From contig NZ_CP014571.1 of NCBI RefSeq assembly GCF_017357425.1, positions 1,612,001 to 1,676,000 of the forward strand: a DNA stretch of 64,000 nucleotides. Reading direction: 5' to 3'. Shown here piece after piece: positions 42,789 through 53,500 of the stretch (position 1 is the first letter of the stretch; each line of letters opens with the position of its first letter). The stretch is from Arthrobacter sp. D5-1. GTDB lineage: Bacteria > Actinomycetota > Actinomycetes > Actinomycetales > Micrococcaceae. A program made the translations under genes and the position numbers. Under the pieces are notes generated by a model. It saw only the letters and a list, made by a program, of their open reading frames with translations, was not told where the DNA came from and did no database searches.

Positions 42789-43956
42789 GGATCAGCAGTC
42801 CGGCGAGGACTTGGACCAGGAGTTCGACGCCGTCCCCGAACCTTCAGTCGACGAGGACACCGATTCGGGGCCTGCTCCGGTTGCGGTGCAGGCTGGACCA
42901 CCCACCGGTGTAATGTCCGCCGAGCGCCTGGCTATCAAAGCATTGGAATCAAAGCTGCTGGGCGGCGAACGAAAGCTCCGTCGTCGTGAAGTAGCCGCAG
43001 GGGCAGGCGTATCCATTCTGTCCGCCCGCAAAATCTGGCGTGCCCTGGGATTCCCGAACTTCGGCGACGAAGACGTTGCCTTTACGGAACGGGATCAAGC
43101 GGCACTGTCCACCATCCTGGACCTTGTCCGGGCCGGCGTCCTGACCGAGGAAGCGGCCATCTCCGTCACCCGGTCCATCGGGCAGATGACGGATCGCATG
43201 GTGGTTTGGCAGATCGAAGCCTTGGTGGAAGACATGGTGTCTGAGCAGGGGATTCCGGATGCTGTGGCCCGTAAGCAACTGGTAGGTCAGTTGCCCGGCC
43301 TGGTGGACTCGCTCGAAGAGATCCTGGTCTACTCCTATCGCCGTCAACTCAACGCAGGTGTGCAACGCCTGGCGGTTCGCGCGGAAGCCGGGCTGCAGGC
43401 CAGTGAAGAAGGCCGCGAGGGCGACGAAGACGATTCGCCGTTGCCCTTGGCACGGGCCGTGGGTTTCGCCGACCTCGTCTCCTACACCAGCCTTTCGCGT
43501 CGGATGAACGAAAAGACGCTCGCCCAGTTGGTGCAGCGCTTTGAGAACAAGTGCGCCGAAATTATTTCCGTGGGTGGCGGCCGGTTGGTCAAGACCGTGG
43601 GCGACGAAGTCCTCTACATCGCCGAGACACCCGCGGCCGGGGCCGAGATTTCCCTGGCGTTGGCGCAGGCCTTCACCGAAGACGAAATTCTGCCGCAATG
43701 CCGAGTCTCCATGGTCTGGGGCCGCATCCTGTCCAGGCTGGGCGACATCTATGGACCCACCGTCAACCTGGCTGCCCGGCTGACAACCCTTGCCCAGCCT
43801 GGAACCGTCTTGGTGGATGCCATGACAGCCGCTGCTCTGGGGCAGGATGACAGGTTCGTCCTGGTTCCGCAGAAATCGGAGAACGTCCGTGGCTTCGGTG
43901 AAATCCATCCCGTGATGCTGGCCCGTGGCCGCGGCAAGGGACTGGTGCTGGACTAG
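42778..43956 (+). CDS. Class III adenylate cyclase
   Basis: This 392-residue protein has a C-terminal class III cyclase domain with metal Asp in FADLVSYTSLS, the second metal Asp in VKTVGDEVLYI (its Lys would recognise adenine), and transition-state residues in GDIYGPTVNLAARL. An acidic N-terminal tail (~45 residues) and a helical regulatory domain (~50-200, with EVAAGAGVSILSARKIWRALGF) precede it. The order resembles the pH-sensing Rv1264 group. It would make cAMP in the cytoplasm. ATG 42778 is chosen for the AGAAGG before it. It is the last gene of the birA operon, followed by a large palindrome. Confidence 0.88.
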   Translation: MSVEDQQSGEDLDQEFDAVPEPSVDEDTDSGPAPVAVQAGPPTGVMSAERLAIKALESKLLGGERKLRRREVAAGAGVSILSARKIWRALGFPNFGDEDVAFTERDQAALSTILDLVRAGVLTEEAAISVTRSIGQMTDRMVVWQIEALVEDMVSEQGIPDAVARKQLVGQLPGLVDSLEEILVYSYRRQLNAGVQRLAVRAEAGLQASEEGREGDEDDSPLPLARAVGFADLVSYTSLSRRMNEKTLAQLVQRFENKCAEIISVGGGRLVKTVGDEVLYIAETPAAGAEISLALAQAFTEDEILPQCRVSMVWGRILSRLGDIYGPTVNLAARLTTLAQPGTVLVDAMTAAALGQDDRFVLVPQKSENVRGFGEIHPVMLARGRGKGLVLD

Positions 43957-43986
43957 TCGCCTGTTGACGGCCCGCCTTCCAAAGCG

Positions 43987-44089
43987 CACGCTCTCTCACG
44001 TCCCTCGGGCTTGAGCCGAACGCTCGCTCACTTTCCTGAAGAAAGTGAGCGAGCGTTCGGCTTTAAGGGCTGTTATGTGAGAGAGCGTG
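43987..44089. repeat. Compound intergenic palindrome, copy 2
   Basis: Outer 13-bp arms CACGCTCTCTCAC (43987-43999) and GTGAGAGAGCGTG (44077-44089) are perfectly complementary, and so are inner 21-bp arms (44015-44035 and 44041-44061, core CGAACGCTCGCTCACTTTC) around loop CTGAA. The inner core and the CTCTCTCAC boxes are shared with the element at 28251-28351. It separates the cyclase and the first giant surface protein gene and could terminate transcription of the former. The remaining intergenic DNA to 44222 has a possible -10 TATGCT at 44138. Confidence 0.8.
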
Positions 44090-44222
44090 GTGGATGCGAT
44101 TCATGTCACGACTTAGCTAATCGATGGAGTAACCCGGTATGCTGTGCGTTGAATGTGTCGTGTTTCGCCGTGGGGGTCGGCGCCGGCTGCTTCGTGCTGC
44201 CTGAACTGTGGGGGAATATGGG

Positions 44223-47200
44223 ATGGCTCTGTCTGATGGGTCCGGAAAACGCCGTGCCAATAACAGCCGGCGTAAGGTCATCGCAGCCACTGCCTTCACT
44301 GCGGCAGCGGCCGTCCTAATCACAGGTGCCATCCTCTATCCAGGGTTCAAGACCACCGAGGTGGAACTGAACGACGGCGGCGTCTGGGTGGTCAGTAAGA
44401 CCAAGAATGCGGCCGGTCGCCTGAACTACCCCTCCAAATCGCTGGATGGGGCAGTGACTCCGGCCAGCACCAACTTCGACATCCTTCAGCAGGCCGGCGA
44501 CATCTTCATCGATGACGCAGATGGCGGGACCATCAACCCTGTCAGCGCCGCCAACATGCGCCTGGGCGGCGACCAAAAACTTCCGGGCTCCGCGGAAGTG
44601 AGCTTCGGCAACAAAGTACTGGCTGTCACTGACCCGTCCCAGGGCAAGGTCTGGGCTGTTTCGCCCACCTCCATTGGCGGTTTCAGCGACGAATCGGAAC
44701 CCTTGTTCGAGCAGTCACCCGGTGTTGTCTCGGTGGTGGGCGTTGACGACACCATCCACACACTGGACCCGAAAACAGGAACACTGACGGCAACAAAGGT
44801 GGATCTCGACGGTAAGGCCGTGGATTCCCGGGTCCGGAGCGATGACGCTTTGAAGGCCGACGGCGAAGTCCAGCTGGCAACTGTGGGCGACAAAGCCGTG
44901 GTACTCAACGCGGCCACGGGCGACATCGTGCTGCCCGGGGGCAACAAAGTACACCTGGACGACGCCAGGGAAGCCAAATTGCAACAGAGCGGCCCGGAGG
45001 CCGATTTTATTGCCATCGCCACACCGAAGGCATTGCTCCTGCAACCCCTGGACGGCGGGACCGCCAAGACGGTCCAAGCGGACGGTCAGGGCATTCCGGC
45101 CGCGCCGGTCCATCTGGGATCCTGCACGTACGCAGCGTGGTCCGGTGCCAACAAATACGTCCGGGAATGCACCAACGAGGCAGATAACAAACGGTCCGAC
45201 GTTCCCAAGGCGAGTGCGTCGCCGTCGTACGTTTTCCGTGTCAACCGCGATCTTGTGGTGCTGAACGACGTCAACTCAGGCAACGTCTGGATGGTCAACC
45301 AGAACATGCAGTTGGTCAACAACTGGGACGACGTCATCCCGCCCCAGCAGACCTCGGACGACGCCGACAAGGACTCCGCGGACGAAGTCCAGCAGACAGT
45401 CCTTCCGGACCGCAGCAAACCCAACACCGTGCCGGTGGCCAAACCCGATGCCTTCGGGGTCAGGGCCGGAAAGACCACTGTCTTGCCCGTGCTGGACAAC
45501 GACGCCGATGCCGACGGCGATGTCCTCACGGTCAGCACCAGCGAGCCACTGAAGTCCGGCGCCTTGTCCGCCGTCTACGGTGGCACCGGCTTCCAGATCG
45601 CAGTCCCCGCCGGAACCACGGGCTCCGAAACGTTCAAGTACTCGGTGGAAGACGGCCGTGGCGGTACAGGCGGCGCGGACGTCGACCTGCGGGTTGTGCC
45701 CGCGGCGGAAAACAACGCCCCCCAACCCAAACCCAACCGGAACAACGCCTTGGTGGTCCAGTCCGGGAAGATCGCCAGCCAGTTTGTCCTCACCGATTGG
45801 CTGGACCCCGACGGCGATGACATCTTTGCCGTCGCCGTCTCCAGCAGCGATCCAGCGGACCAAGTCCGGATCAGGCCGGACGGCTTGCTCACCTTCCAGG
45901 ACGCAGGGGCTGGCCCGGGCCGTAAAACCCTGACCGTCAGTGTCTCGGACGGGTCCCTGACCACCCAAGGGCAGATCAGCGTTGACGTCCGTGCTCCGGG
46001 TGCGCTGCCGCCCATCGCGAATGCGGATCACGTGGTTGCGGTGGCGGGCCAGGATACGGTGATCGCGCCGCTCAAGAATGACACCGACCCGCAGGGCGGG
46101 ACGCTAAGACTTGCGCAGGCACAGCCGGACGCGCAGTCGACCGCCGTGGTGGGTCCGGACCAGCAGACGTTTACTTTCAACTCGACCTCGGTGGGTCCCC
46201 ACTATGTGACGTACATGGTGACCAACGGACCGGCGAGTGCCCAGCAACTGGTGCGGGTGGACGTCGTGTCCGGAAACAGCGACGGCGCACCGGTGGCGGT
46301 CCGCGATATTGCCCTCCTGCCCAGTGGCGGCAGCACCGTGGTTGACGTGTTGGGCAACGACTCAGACCCCAGTGGGGGCGTCCGGGTGGTCCAATCGGTC
46401 ACGGCGGCCGACGGGCTCCCGGTATCGGTCGCGGTCCTTGACCACTCGGTCGTCAAAATCACCGACATCCGGGCCCAGGGACAGTTGTCGTTGAAATACA
46501 CGATCTCCAACGGCAAGGCCTCGGCCACAGGGGATATTTCTGTCCAGGTTGTGCCGGCGCCCACCAAACTTCAGGCACCGCAGGCCAAGCCGGACGAGGT
46601 CTCCGTGCGTGCCGGCGACGTCGTGACCATCCCGGTCCTGGAGAACGACACGGACCCCAACGGCGGAGAGCTCACACTGGACCCCGTCCTGGCACAGCAG
46701 CCCGACGAGGCCGCGGGCAGGATCTTTGTTGCGGGGAACACCCTGCGCTACATCGCAGGCCAGGAACCCACCACCGTTTATGCCATCTACAAGGTCAGCA
46801 ATGCCTCGGGCCAAACTGACTCGCAGCAAGTCACCATCCGCATCCGAGCCCGCGATGACGCCACCAACACCAGGCCAGAGCCGCGGAATCTGACAGCCCG
46901 CGTGGTTGCGGGGATGACGGTTAGAATCCCTGTTCCCCTGGATGGTATCGATGCCGATGGCGACTCGGTGCAGCTGATGGGCATCGATAAAGCTCCCCAA
47001 CTGGGGACAGCCATCCTGCGGGACGGATATTTGGAGTTCACGGCCGGGGGTACGTCCGCCGGTACTGACACTTTCAGCTACCGGGTGCGGGACCGTATTG
47101 GTGCGGAGAACACCGGCACGGTGATCGTGGGCATTGCGCCGGCCGAAGCCGACAACCAGAAGCCCATTGCGGTGGACGACGTCATTGATGTCCGGCCCGG

Positions 47201-50200
47201 ACGACGGGTCGCGGTGAACGCACTGAAAAACGACTCAGACCCCGACGGCGACCCCATCGCTTTGGTGTCGGCGTTCGAGGCCAAACCGGAACTGCAGGTT
47301 GAAGCCGCCGCAGGAAAGGTGGTCCTCACGGCGCCGGGTGCGGCCGGCACGGACAGCATCAGCTACCGGATCCAGGACGACAAGAAGGCAGAAGCTGCCG
47401 CGGTCATCCGCGTCCAGACCAGCCCGACCGCGCCGCTCCATGCCCCCGTGGCAGTGGACGACCGGATCACGTTGGCCGAGACCCTGGGTAAAACTGCGGT
47501 TGACGTTCCGGTGGTGAAGAACGATTCCGATCCCGACGGCGTGGCGGAGGACCTCACCATTTCCCTGCCGGACGGGAACCCGAATGTGCGCGTAGGGACA
47601 GCCGGCAACGTAGTGGTGACACTCCTGCCCGAAGATCAGTTGATTCCCTATACCGTCACGGACATCGATGGGCAGTCAGCCACCGCGGTCATGTGGATTC
47701 CAGGCCAGGGCCTCCAGTACCCCACGCTTTCCACCACTGAGATCGTGGAGGTCACCGCGGGGGAGGAAGTTACTCTGGCCCTTCAGGATCACGTCAAGGT
47801 CAGGGACGGCCGTCAACCCCGCATAACGGTGGCGGACAAGATCCGTGTCCTTGGCGGTGACTCCACCAACGTTATTGCTGGTGATGGTACGGCGTTGAGG
47901 TATGCGGCCCAGCCTGAGTATGTGGGGCCCGGGTCCATCACCTTCGAAGTGACTGACGGCAGTGGTCCGGACGATGCCGAGGGCTTGAAGTCCACTCTGA
48001 CCATCCAGACCAAGGTGCTCCCGAACCCCAACGCCAATCACGCCCCCACCTTCAGCGGAGCTGCGATTGAAGCGCCAAAGGGGGACACTACCGAACTGGA
48101 CCTGGCCAACCTTGCCGCGGACGTTGATGAGCAGGACCAAGGCAAGCTCACGTTCAGCGTGGACGGTGACCTGCCCGGCGGTTTCGACGCGCGGGTGGAG
48201 GGTACGGTCCTGAAAATCACCCCCGGGGGTTCACTCAACCCCGGCGCCCGCGGGACCGTGCCGCTCAAGGTGACCGATGGCCGCTCGGAGCCTGCGAAGG
48301 CAGCCGTCACCGTTTCCGTAGTCTCATCGAACCGACCCAAACCGGCAGCAAACGATGATGTCCTCGACAAGGCCAACGCCGGCAAGTCCGAAACCATCAA
48401 TGTGCTGGGCAACGACTTCAACCCCTTCAGCGAACCCTTGACGGTGCTTTCGGCCGTGGTGGAGACCGGATCCGCATCAGGCGAGCCTGCCATAGGAGGC
48501 GACTCCATCACGGTGACGCCCGCCGACGGCTTCAAGGGGGTCCTGGTAGTCAGGTACACCATCAAGGACAAGACCGATGATCCCAGCCGGCAAGCCGTGG
48601 GTCGTGTCCGCATCACGGTGCGGGACAAGCCCGATGCTCCTTCGGCCCCGGTTGCTACGGACGTCCGCAGTAAAACTGCCGTCCTCAAGTGGGCGCCGCC
48701 GTCGGACAATGGCGCAGCCATCACCAAGTACACGGTGACAGCGGCCGGGTTCCAGCAGGAATGCCCCACGACGACGTGTACGTTGACTGGACTGACCAAC
48801 AACGTCAAGTATGTCTTCACCGTGGTTGCCACCAATGAGGTAGGCGAATCCCAGCCCTCAGTGCCCTCCAACGAGATCACTCCGGATGAGAAGCCATCGC
48901 CCCCGGACGTCCCCACGGTCCAAGCCGGCGATAAGGACCTGGCCATCACCTGGACTCCCGCCAAGACCGAAGGTTCCCCGGTAAAGCACTACAACCTGGA
49001 GATCTCTCCGCCGCCCGCCAACGGCATTGCCGTCAAGAACGAGGTCACTGGCCTCAGCTACACCTGGCCAGGCCTGACCAACGGTGTGAAATACAAGGTC
49101 CGTGCCCAGGCTGTCAATGACCTAGGCCCGTCGGATTGGGGGCTGTACTCCGCAGAGGACCATCCTGCCGGTATCCCCGCAACACCGGCGCCGCCCAGCA
49201 CCACAGTGGTGTCCGCCGTTGGTTCGCAGAACCAGCTCCGCGTCGACTGGGCCGAGCCTGGCATCAACGGCGACCCCATCAAGAATTACTACGTCACCAT
49301 GAGCGGCGGCAGCGGAACCACCCAGACTCAGACCATTCCGGGGAATGTCCGAACAGCCACCTTCAAGGTTTCCACCAACGAGTCGGCGTACACGTTCACA
49401 GTTCAGGCTGAGAACAAGGCAGGAAAGAGCCTGGTCAGCGCGGCCTCACCTCCGCGCAGGGCCACGGGAAAGCTGGGCACTGTTCAAAACGTCAGTGCCA
49501 CGCCGGCCAACACCGGTGCCGCCGGTGGTCAGCTCACCATCAATTTCTCTGCGCTCGGCGACACCCAGCGCAACGGCTCCAAGGCCAACGAAGTCAGCTA
49601 TACCTACTCCGCAGGCGGACGCTCCGGTGCCATCCAGCCCGGGCAGACCGTAGGCGGCTTCGCCAACGGCCAGGCGACCACTGTGACAGTGAGGGCACAT
49701 TCGACGGTGGCGCCCAGTTCGGATGCCGCTGCCGCGCCATCCGCCACACCATTTGGTGCGCCGGGTACGCCGTCGGCGTCGGGTTCCAACGGGGCCGTGA
49801 ACCAGAAATCTGTGACCTTCAACTGGTCTTCCCCGTCAACCGCTACGAACGATGTGAAGACCACGAAGATCCGCATCGACAACGGCGGCTGGGAGACCGT
49901 GGGCGCCTCGGGCAGCCGGACCATCAACACTGCCGGGTGGGAAGAGTCCCACAGCATCACTGTGCAGACGTTCAACTCGCTCGGCACGGGCGGCGGCCTA
50001 GCGTCGGCCAGCGCCAAGTCGGGACGCCAGGGGGAGTGGACCACCACCATGAACCCGGGAGCGGTTGTGCGGTCGTGCAGCTTTACAGCAGGAGGGGCCA
50101 ACTACGATCCGAACAGGAAAACGTGTGACGGGCAAAGCAACAACACCCCGCCATGGATGGCTTCCGCCGATCAAGGCCCCATTGTGGTGCGTTGTTACAT

Positions 50201-50339
50201 CGACCAAACAGATAACTGGACCGGTATGCACCGCTGGTGGCGGATCGAATCAGGCTCCTACCGCAACGTGGGCCGGTACATCATCGCAGGTCACACCCAC
50301 CTTCCAGACCCCGCAGGCATCGGAGCGCCCCCGTGCTGA
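44223..50339 (+). CDS. Giant surface protein with Ig-like and fibronectin III repeats, copy 1
   Basis: This ~2,038-residue protein has a basic N-terminus and one membrane anchor (IAATAFTAAAAVLITGAIL, ~residues 19-38); the rest is extracellular. Residues ~40-370 are beta-rich and propeller-like, with a Cys pair (GSCTYAAWSG/VRECTN). Residues ~390-1370 contain many Ig/cadherin-like repeats marked by PVLDNDADADGD, KNDTDPQGG, NDSDPSGG and NDTDPNGG turns. FN3 domains begin near residue ~1470 (SKTAVLKWAPPSDNGAAITKYTV) and continue to ~1950. The C-terminal tip (~80 residues) has Cys pairs and many Trp. ATG 44223 with GGGGGAA upstream is preferred to GTG 44208. It matches the 'fn3' gene of Bifidobacterium PFNA clusters; function is unknown, probably adhesion or sensing. 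Confidence 0.85.
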   Translation: MALSDGSGKRRANNSRRKVIAATAFTAAAAVLITGAILYPGFKTTEVELNDGGVWVVSKTKNAAGRLNYPSKSLDGAVTPASTNFDILQQAGDIFIDDADGGTINPVSAANMRLGGDQKLPGSAEVSFGNKVLAVTDPSQGKVWAVSPTSIGGFSDESEPLFEQSPGVVSVVGVDDTIHTLDPKTGTLTATKVDLDGKAVDSRVRSDDALKADGEVQLATVGDKAVVLNAATGDIVLPGGNKVHLDDAREAKLQQSGPEADFIAIATPKALLLQPLDGGTAKTVQADGQGIPAAPVHLGSCTYAAWSGANKYVRECTNEADNKRSDVPKASASPSYVFRVNRDLVVLNDVNSGNVWMVNQNMQLVNNWDDVIPPQQTSDDADKDSADEVQQTVLPDRSKPNTVPVAKPDAFGVRAGKTTVLPVLDNDADADGDVLTVSTSEPLKSGALSAVYGGTGFQIAVPAGTTGSETFKYSVEDGRGGTGGADVDLRVVPAAENNAPQPKPNRNNALVVQSGKIASQFVLTDWLDPDGDDIFAVAVSSSDPADQVRIRPDGLLTFQDAGAGPGRKTLTVSVSDGSLTTQGQISVDVRAPGALPPIANADHVVAVAGQDTVIAPLKNDTDPQGGTLRLAQAQPDAQSTAVVGPDQQTFTFNSTSVGPHYVTYMVTNGPASAQQLVRVDVVSGNSDGAPVAVRDIALLPSGGSTVVDVLGNDSDPSGGVRVVQSVTAADGLPVSVAVLDHSVVKITDIRAQGQLSLKYTISNGKASATGDISVQVVPAPTKLQAPQAKPDEVSVRAGDVVTIPVLENDTDPNGGELTLDPVLAQQPDEAAGRIFVAGNTLRYIAGQEPTTVYAIYKVSNASGQTDSQQVTIRIRARDDATNTRPEPRNLTARVVAGMTVRIPVPLDGIDADGDSVQLMGIDKAPQLGTAILRDGYLEFTAGGTSAGTDTFSYRVRDRIGAENTGTVIVGIAPAEADNQKPIAVDDVIDVRPGRRVAVNALKNDSDPDGDPIALVSAFEAKPELQVEAAAGKVVLTAPGAAGTDSISYRIQDDKKAEAAAVIRVQTSPTAPLHAPVAVDDRITLAETLGKTAVDVPVVKNDSDPDGVAEDLTISLPDGNPNVRVGTAGNVVVTLLPEDQLIPYTVTDIDGQSATAVMWIPGQGLQYPTLSTTEIVEVTAGEEVTLALQDHVKVRDGRQPRITVADKIRVLGGDSTNVIAGDGTALRYAAQPEYVGPGSITFEVTDGSGPDDAEGLKSTLTIQTKVLPNPNANHAPTFSGAAIEAPKGDTTELDLANLAADVDEQDQGKLTFSVDGDLPGGFDARVEGTVLKITPGGSLNPGARGTVPLKVTDGRSEPAKAAVTVSVVSSNRPKPAANDDVLDKANAGKSETINVLGNDFNPFSEPLTVLSAVVETGSASGEPAIGGDSITVTPADGFKGVLVVRYTIKDKTDDPSRQAVGRVRITVRDKPDAPSAPVATDVRSKTAVLKWAPPSDNGAAITKYTVTAAGFQQECPTTTCTLTGLTNNVKYVFTVVATNEVGESQPSVPSNEITPDEKPSPPDVPTVQAGDKDLAITWTPAKTEGSPVKHYNLEISPPPANGIAVKNEVTGLSYTWPGLTNGVKYKVRAQAVNDLGPSDWGLYSAEDHPAGIPATPAPPSTTVVSAVGSQNQLRVDWAEPGINGDPIKNYYVTMSGGSGTTQTQTIPGNVRTATFKVSTNESAYTFTVQAENKAGKSLVSAASPPRRATGKLGTVQNVSATPANTGAAGGQLTINFSALGDTQRNGSKANEVSYTYSAGGRSGAIQPGQTVGGFANGQATTVTVRAHSTVAPSSDAAAAPSATPFGAPGTPSASGSNGAVNQKSVTFNWSSPSTATNDVKTTKIRIDNGGWETVGASGSRTINTAGWEESHSITVQTFNSLGTGGGLASASAKSGRQGEWTTTMNPGAVVRSCSFTAGGANYDPNRKTCDGQSNNTPPWMASADQGPIVVRCYIDQTDNWTGMHRWWRIESGSYRNVGRYIIAGHTHLPDPAGIGAPPC

Positions 50340-50589
50340 ACATGACAAAACCACGGGACGGGGCACTTCTCCCCATCGCGCGCCCAGTGCTTAAGGCCGT
50401 AGTCTGTCAAAGCCAATGGATAGCCCGGTCTCGGGTGTCCTCAATTGGCCGTGGGGTGCGTGGGATAGTCTTAGGGACTGAAAATTCCGCCGCCGTATGG
50501 GGGTACTGCGGAATGCACGGCTGCCGGCATGTGTCGGTTGGCCCGGAAGTCGCTGGGGGGCGGCTGAACATCAAAGGAATTTTGGGGCT

Positions 50590-53500
50590 GTGAGAAATTT
50601 CTTCGGCAAGCTGGGGCTGACAAGGCGTCAAGACAAGAAGTTCATAGCGGGAACTGCTGCCACCGCGGCGGGCGCGTTGTTGATCACCGGGGCTGTACTT
50701 TACCCGGGCTTCAAGACCACGGAGGTGGACTTGAACGACGGCGGCGTATGGGTTGTGAGCAAAACCAAGAACGCTGTGGGGCGGTTGAACTACCCGTCGC
50801 GCGTTCTTGATGGGGCCGTAACTCCCGCCACCACCACTTTCGATGTCCTGCAGCATGACGGCAACGTTTTTGTCGACGACGAATCCGGTTCCACCATCAA
50901 CCAGGTCTCTGCCGCGAACCTGAAGCTCGGCGGCGACAAGCAACTGCCGTCGTCGTCGCAAGTCAGCTATGGTTCCACCGTCCTTTCGGTGACCGATCCC
51001 GCCCGTGGCAAGGTGTGGGCGCTGTCTCCCTCCACGGTCAACGGCTTCGATGAAGAAGGTACCGAGCCTGTCCTGACCGGGGACCAAGGCATGGTCTCCG
51101 CAGTAGGCGCCGATAACCGCATCTACACAGCGGATCCGGGCAAGGGCGAGATCACCGTTACCACGGTGGACGCCAATGGTGAACGGACAGACTCGCAGGT
51201 CACCAAAGTGGATGAGCTCAAGGGGGCCGGCGACCTTCAGATTGCCGTCGTCGGTGATAAGCCCGTAGTCCTCGACGCCGGCTCAGGAAACCTGTTCCTG
51301 CCCGGCGGACGCAAGCTCCAGCTGCAGGATGCACGGGAAGCCAAGCTGCAGCAGAGTGGCGAGGACAGCAGCTTTGTTGCCGTTGCCACCCGCAAAGCCC
51401 TCTTGAAGCAGCCCTTGGACGGATCCACCGCTGCAACACTCAATGCCGACGGAGAAGGCGTCCCCGCAGCACCGGTGCAGGTGAGCAAGTGCGTTCACGC
51501 TGCCTGGTCCGGAGCCAACAAGTACGTCCGAGACTGCGAGAACGACGCCGACGACAAGAAGAATGACGTCCCCAAGGCCAGTGCCTCGCCCAGTTACGTT
51601 TTCCGCGTCAACCGCGACCTCGTAGTCCTCAACGATGTGAATTCCGGCAGCGTGTGGCTGGTCAACCAGAACATGCAGCTCGTCAACAACTGGGACGATG
51701 TTGTCCCGCCCAAGAACCAGTCCGACGACCAGGACCAGGAGTCCGCGGACAACAACACCATCAACGTCCTGCCGGACCGCACCAAGCCCAACCGTGCGCC
51801 TGAAACCAAACCGGACGAGTTCGGTGTCCGGCCGGGCCGGACCTCCATCCTCAGCATCCTGGACAATGATTCAGACCCCGACGGCGATGTCCTCACCGCT
51901 GCGGTAGGCGCCAACGGGCCAAAATCCGGGGCGCTGGAGAACATCTACGGTGGCTCAGCGTTCCAGATCAAGGTCCCCGCTGACGCCAAGCCGGGAACGG
52001 AAACCTTCGACTACAACGCCTCGGACGGACGCGGTTTGTCCGCCGGTGGACAGGTCACGCTGCGCGTCGTGGCTCCGGAGGAAAACAAGCCTCCCTTCTT
52101 CAAACGCGGCGAGCCCACCACCATGCTGGTGGAGCAGGGCAAGTCCGTCAGTCAGAACATCCTGACCGACTGGATGGATCCCGACGGCGACGACCTCGTC
52201 CTCCTGGACGCCAAGACGGACAACGACCAGGACCAGGTCAAGGTCCGTCGCGACGGCCTGCTCACGTACCAGGACTCTGGTGCAGCACCGGGCAAGAAGA
52301 ACGTCACCATCACGGTGTGGGACGGCCGGGCCACCACGACGGGCCGGATCGTTGTCAACGTGCAGCCCCCGGGCGCCTTGGCGCCGGTGGTCAACGCCGA
52401 CCACGTCACGGCCGTGGTTGGCCAGGACCTGGTCATTGCGCCCCTCAAGAACGACGTCGACCCCAATGGCGGTGCCCTCCGGGTAGCGCACGTCGAGGCT
52501 GCCGGACCGGCAGAGCTGGGTCCAGTGACCGACGGCGGTACGTTCACCTTCCGGAGCACCACACCGGGCCCGATCTACTTGACGTACATCGCCAGCAACG
52601 GGCCCCAAAGCAGCCAAGGCTTGATCCGTGTTGACGTCGAGTCCGGCAAGGACGCTGGAGCGCCCGTTGCGGTTCACGACGTCGCACTGCTCCCTGTGGG
52701 CGGCAGTGTGCTGGTGGATCCCTTGGCCAACGACTCCGATCCTTCCGGCGGCGTGCTGGTCCTCCAGTCCGTCACCGTCCCCGACGGCTCGTCAGCTTCG
52801 GTCAGCGTGATCGACCACAGCGTCCTGCGCGTTACCGATGTGCTCGGCGCGAAAGAGCCGTTCGTGTTCAGTTACACCATGTCCAACGGCCGCGGCTCGG
52901 CCACAGGCACCGTTGGCGTCGTTCCGGTGCCGGCCCCCGCCGTCGTCGAGGCCCCCCAGCCGAAACCCGACGAAGTCAACGTCCGCGTCAACGACGTCGT
53001 GACCATTCCGGTCCTGGACAACGACACGCACCCGCAAGGTGAAGAGCTCTCTGTCGATCCTGTCCTGGCACAGAGCGTCCCTGAAGAAGACGGTAAGGCC
53101 TTTATCTCCGAGAAGACCCTGCGCTTCATCGCCGGACCCACACCCAAGACCGTGCGTGCCATCTACAACGCGGTGGACCCCCAGGGCCAGAAGAGCGCAG
53201 CGGCCGTCACCATCCACATCCTGCCGCTGGAAGGCGCGCAGAACTCCCGTCCGCAGCCGCAGAACCTGACCGCGCGCGTGGTCGCCGGCGGCAGCGTCCG
53301 GATCCCGGTGCCGCTGGACGGCATCGACCCCGACGGCGACTCGGTCCAGCTCACCGGCATCGACAGCACGCCCACCATGGGAACCGCGACGGCGGGAAGC
53401 AGCTTCATCGATTTCGTCGCCGCCGGCGATGGCGCAGGAACCGACACGTTCCGCTACAAGGTGATTGACCGCCAAGGAGCGGTCAACACCGGAACGGTGA

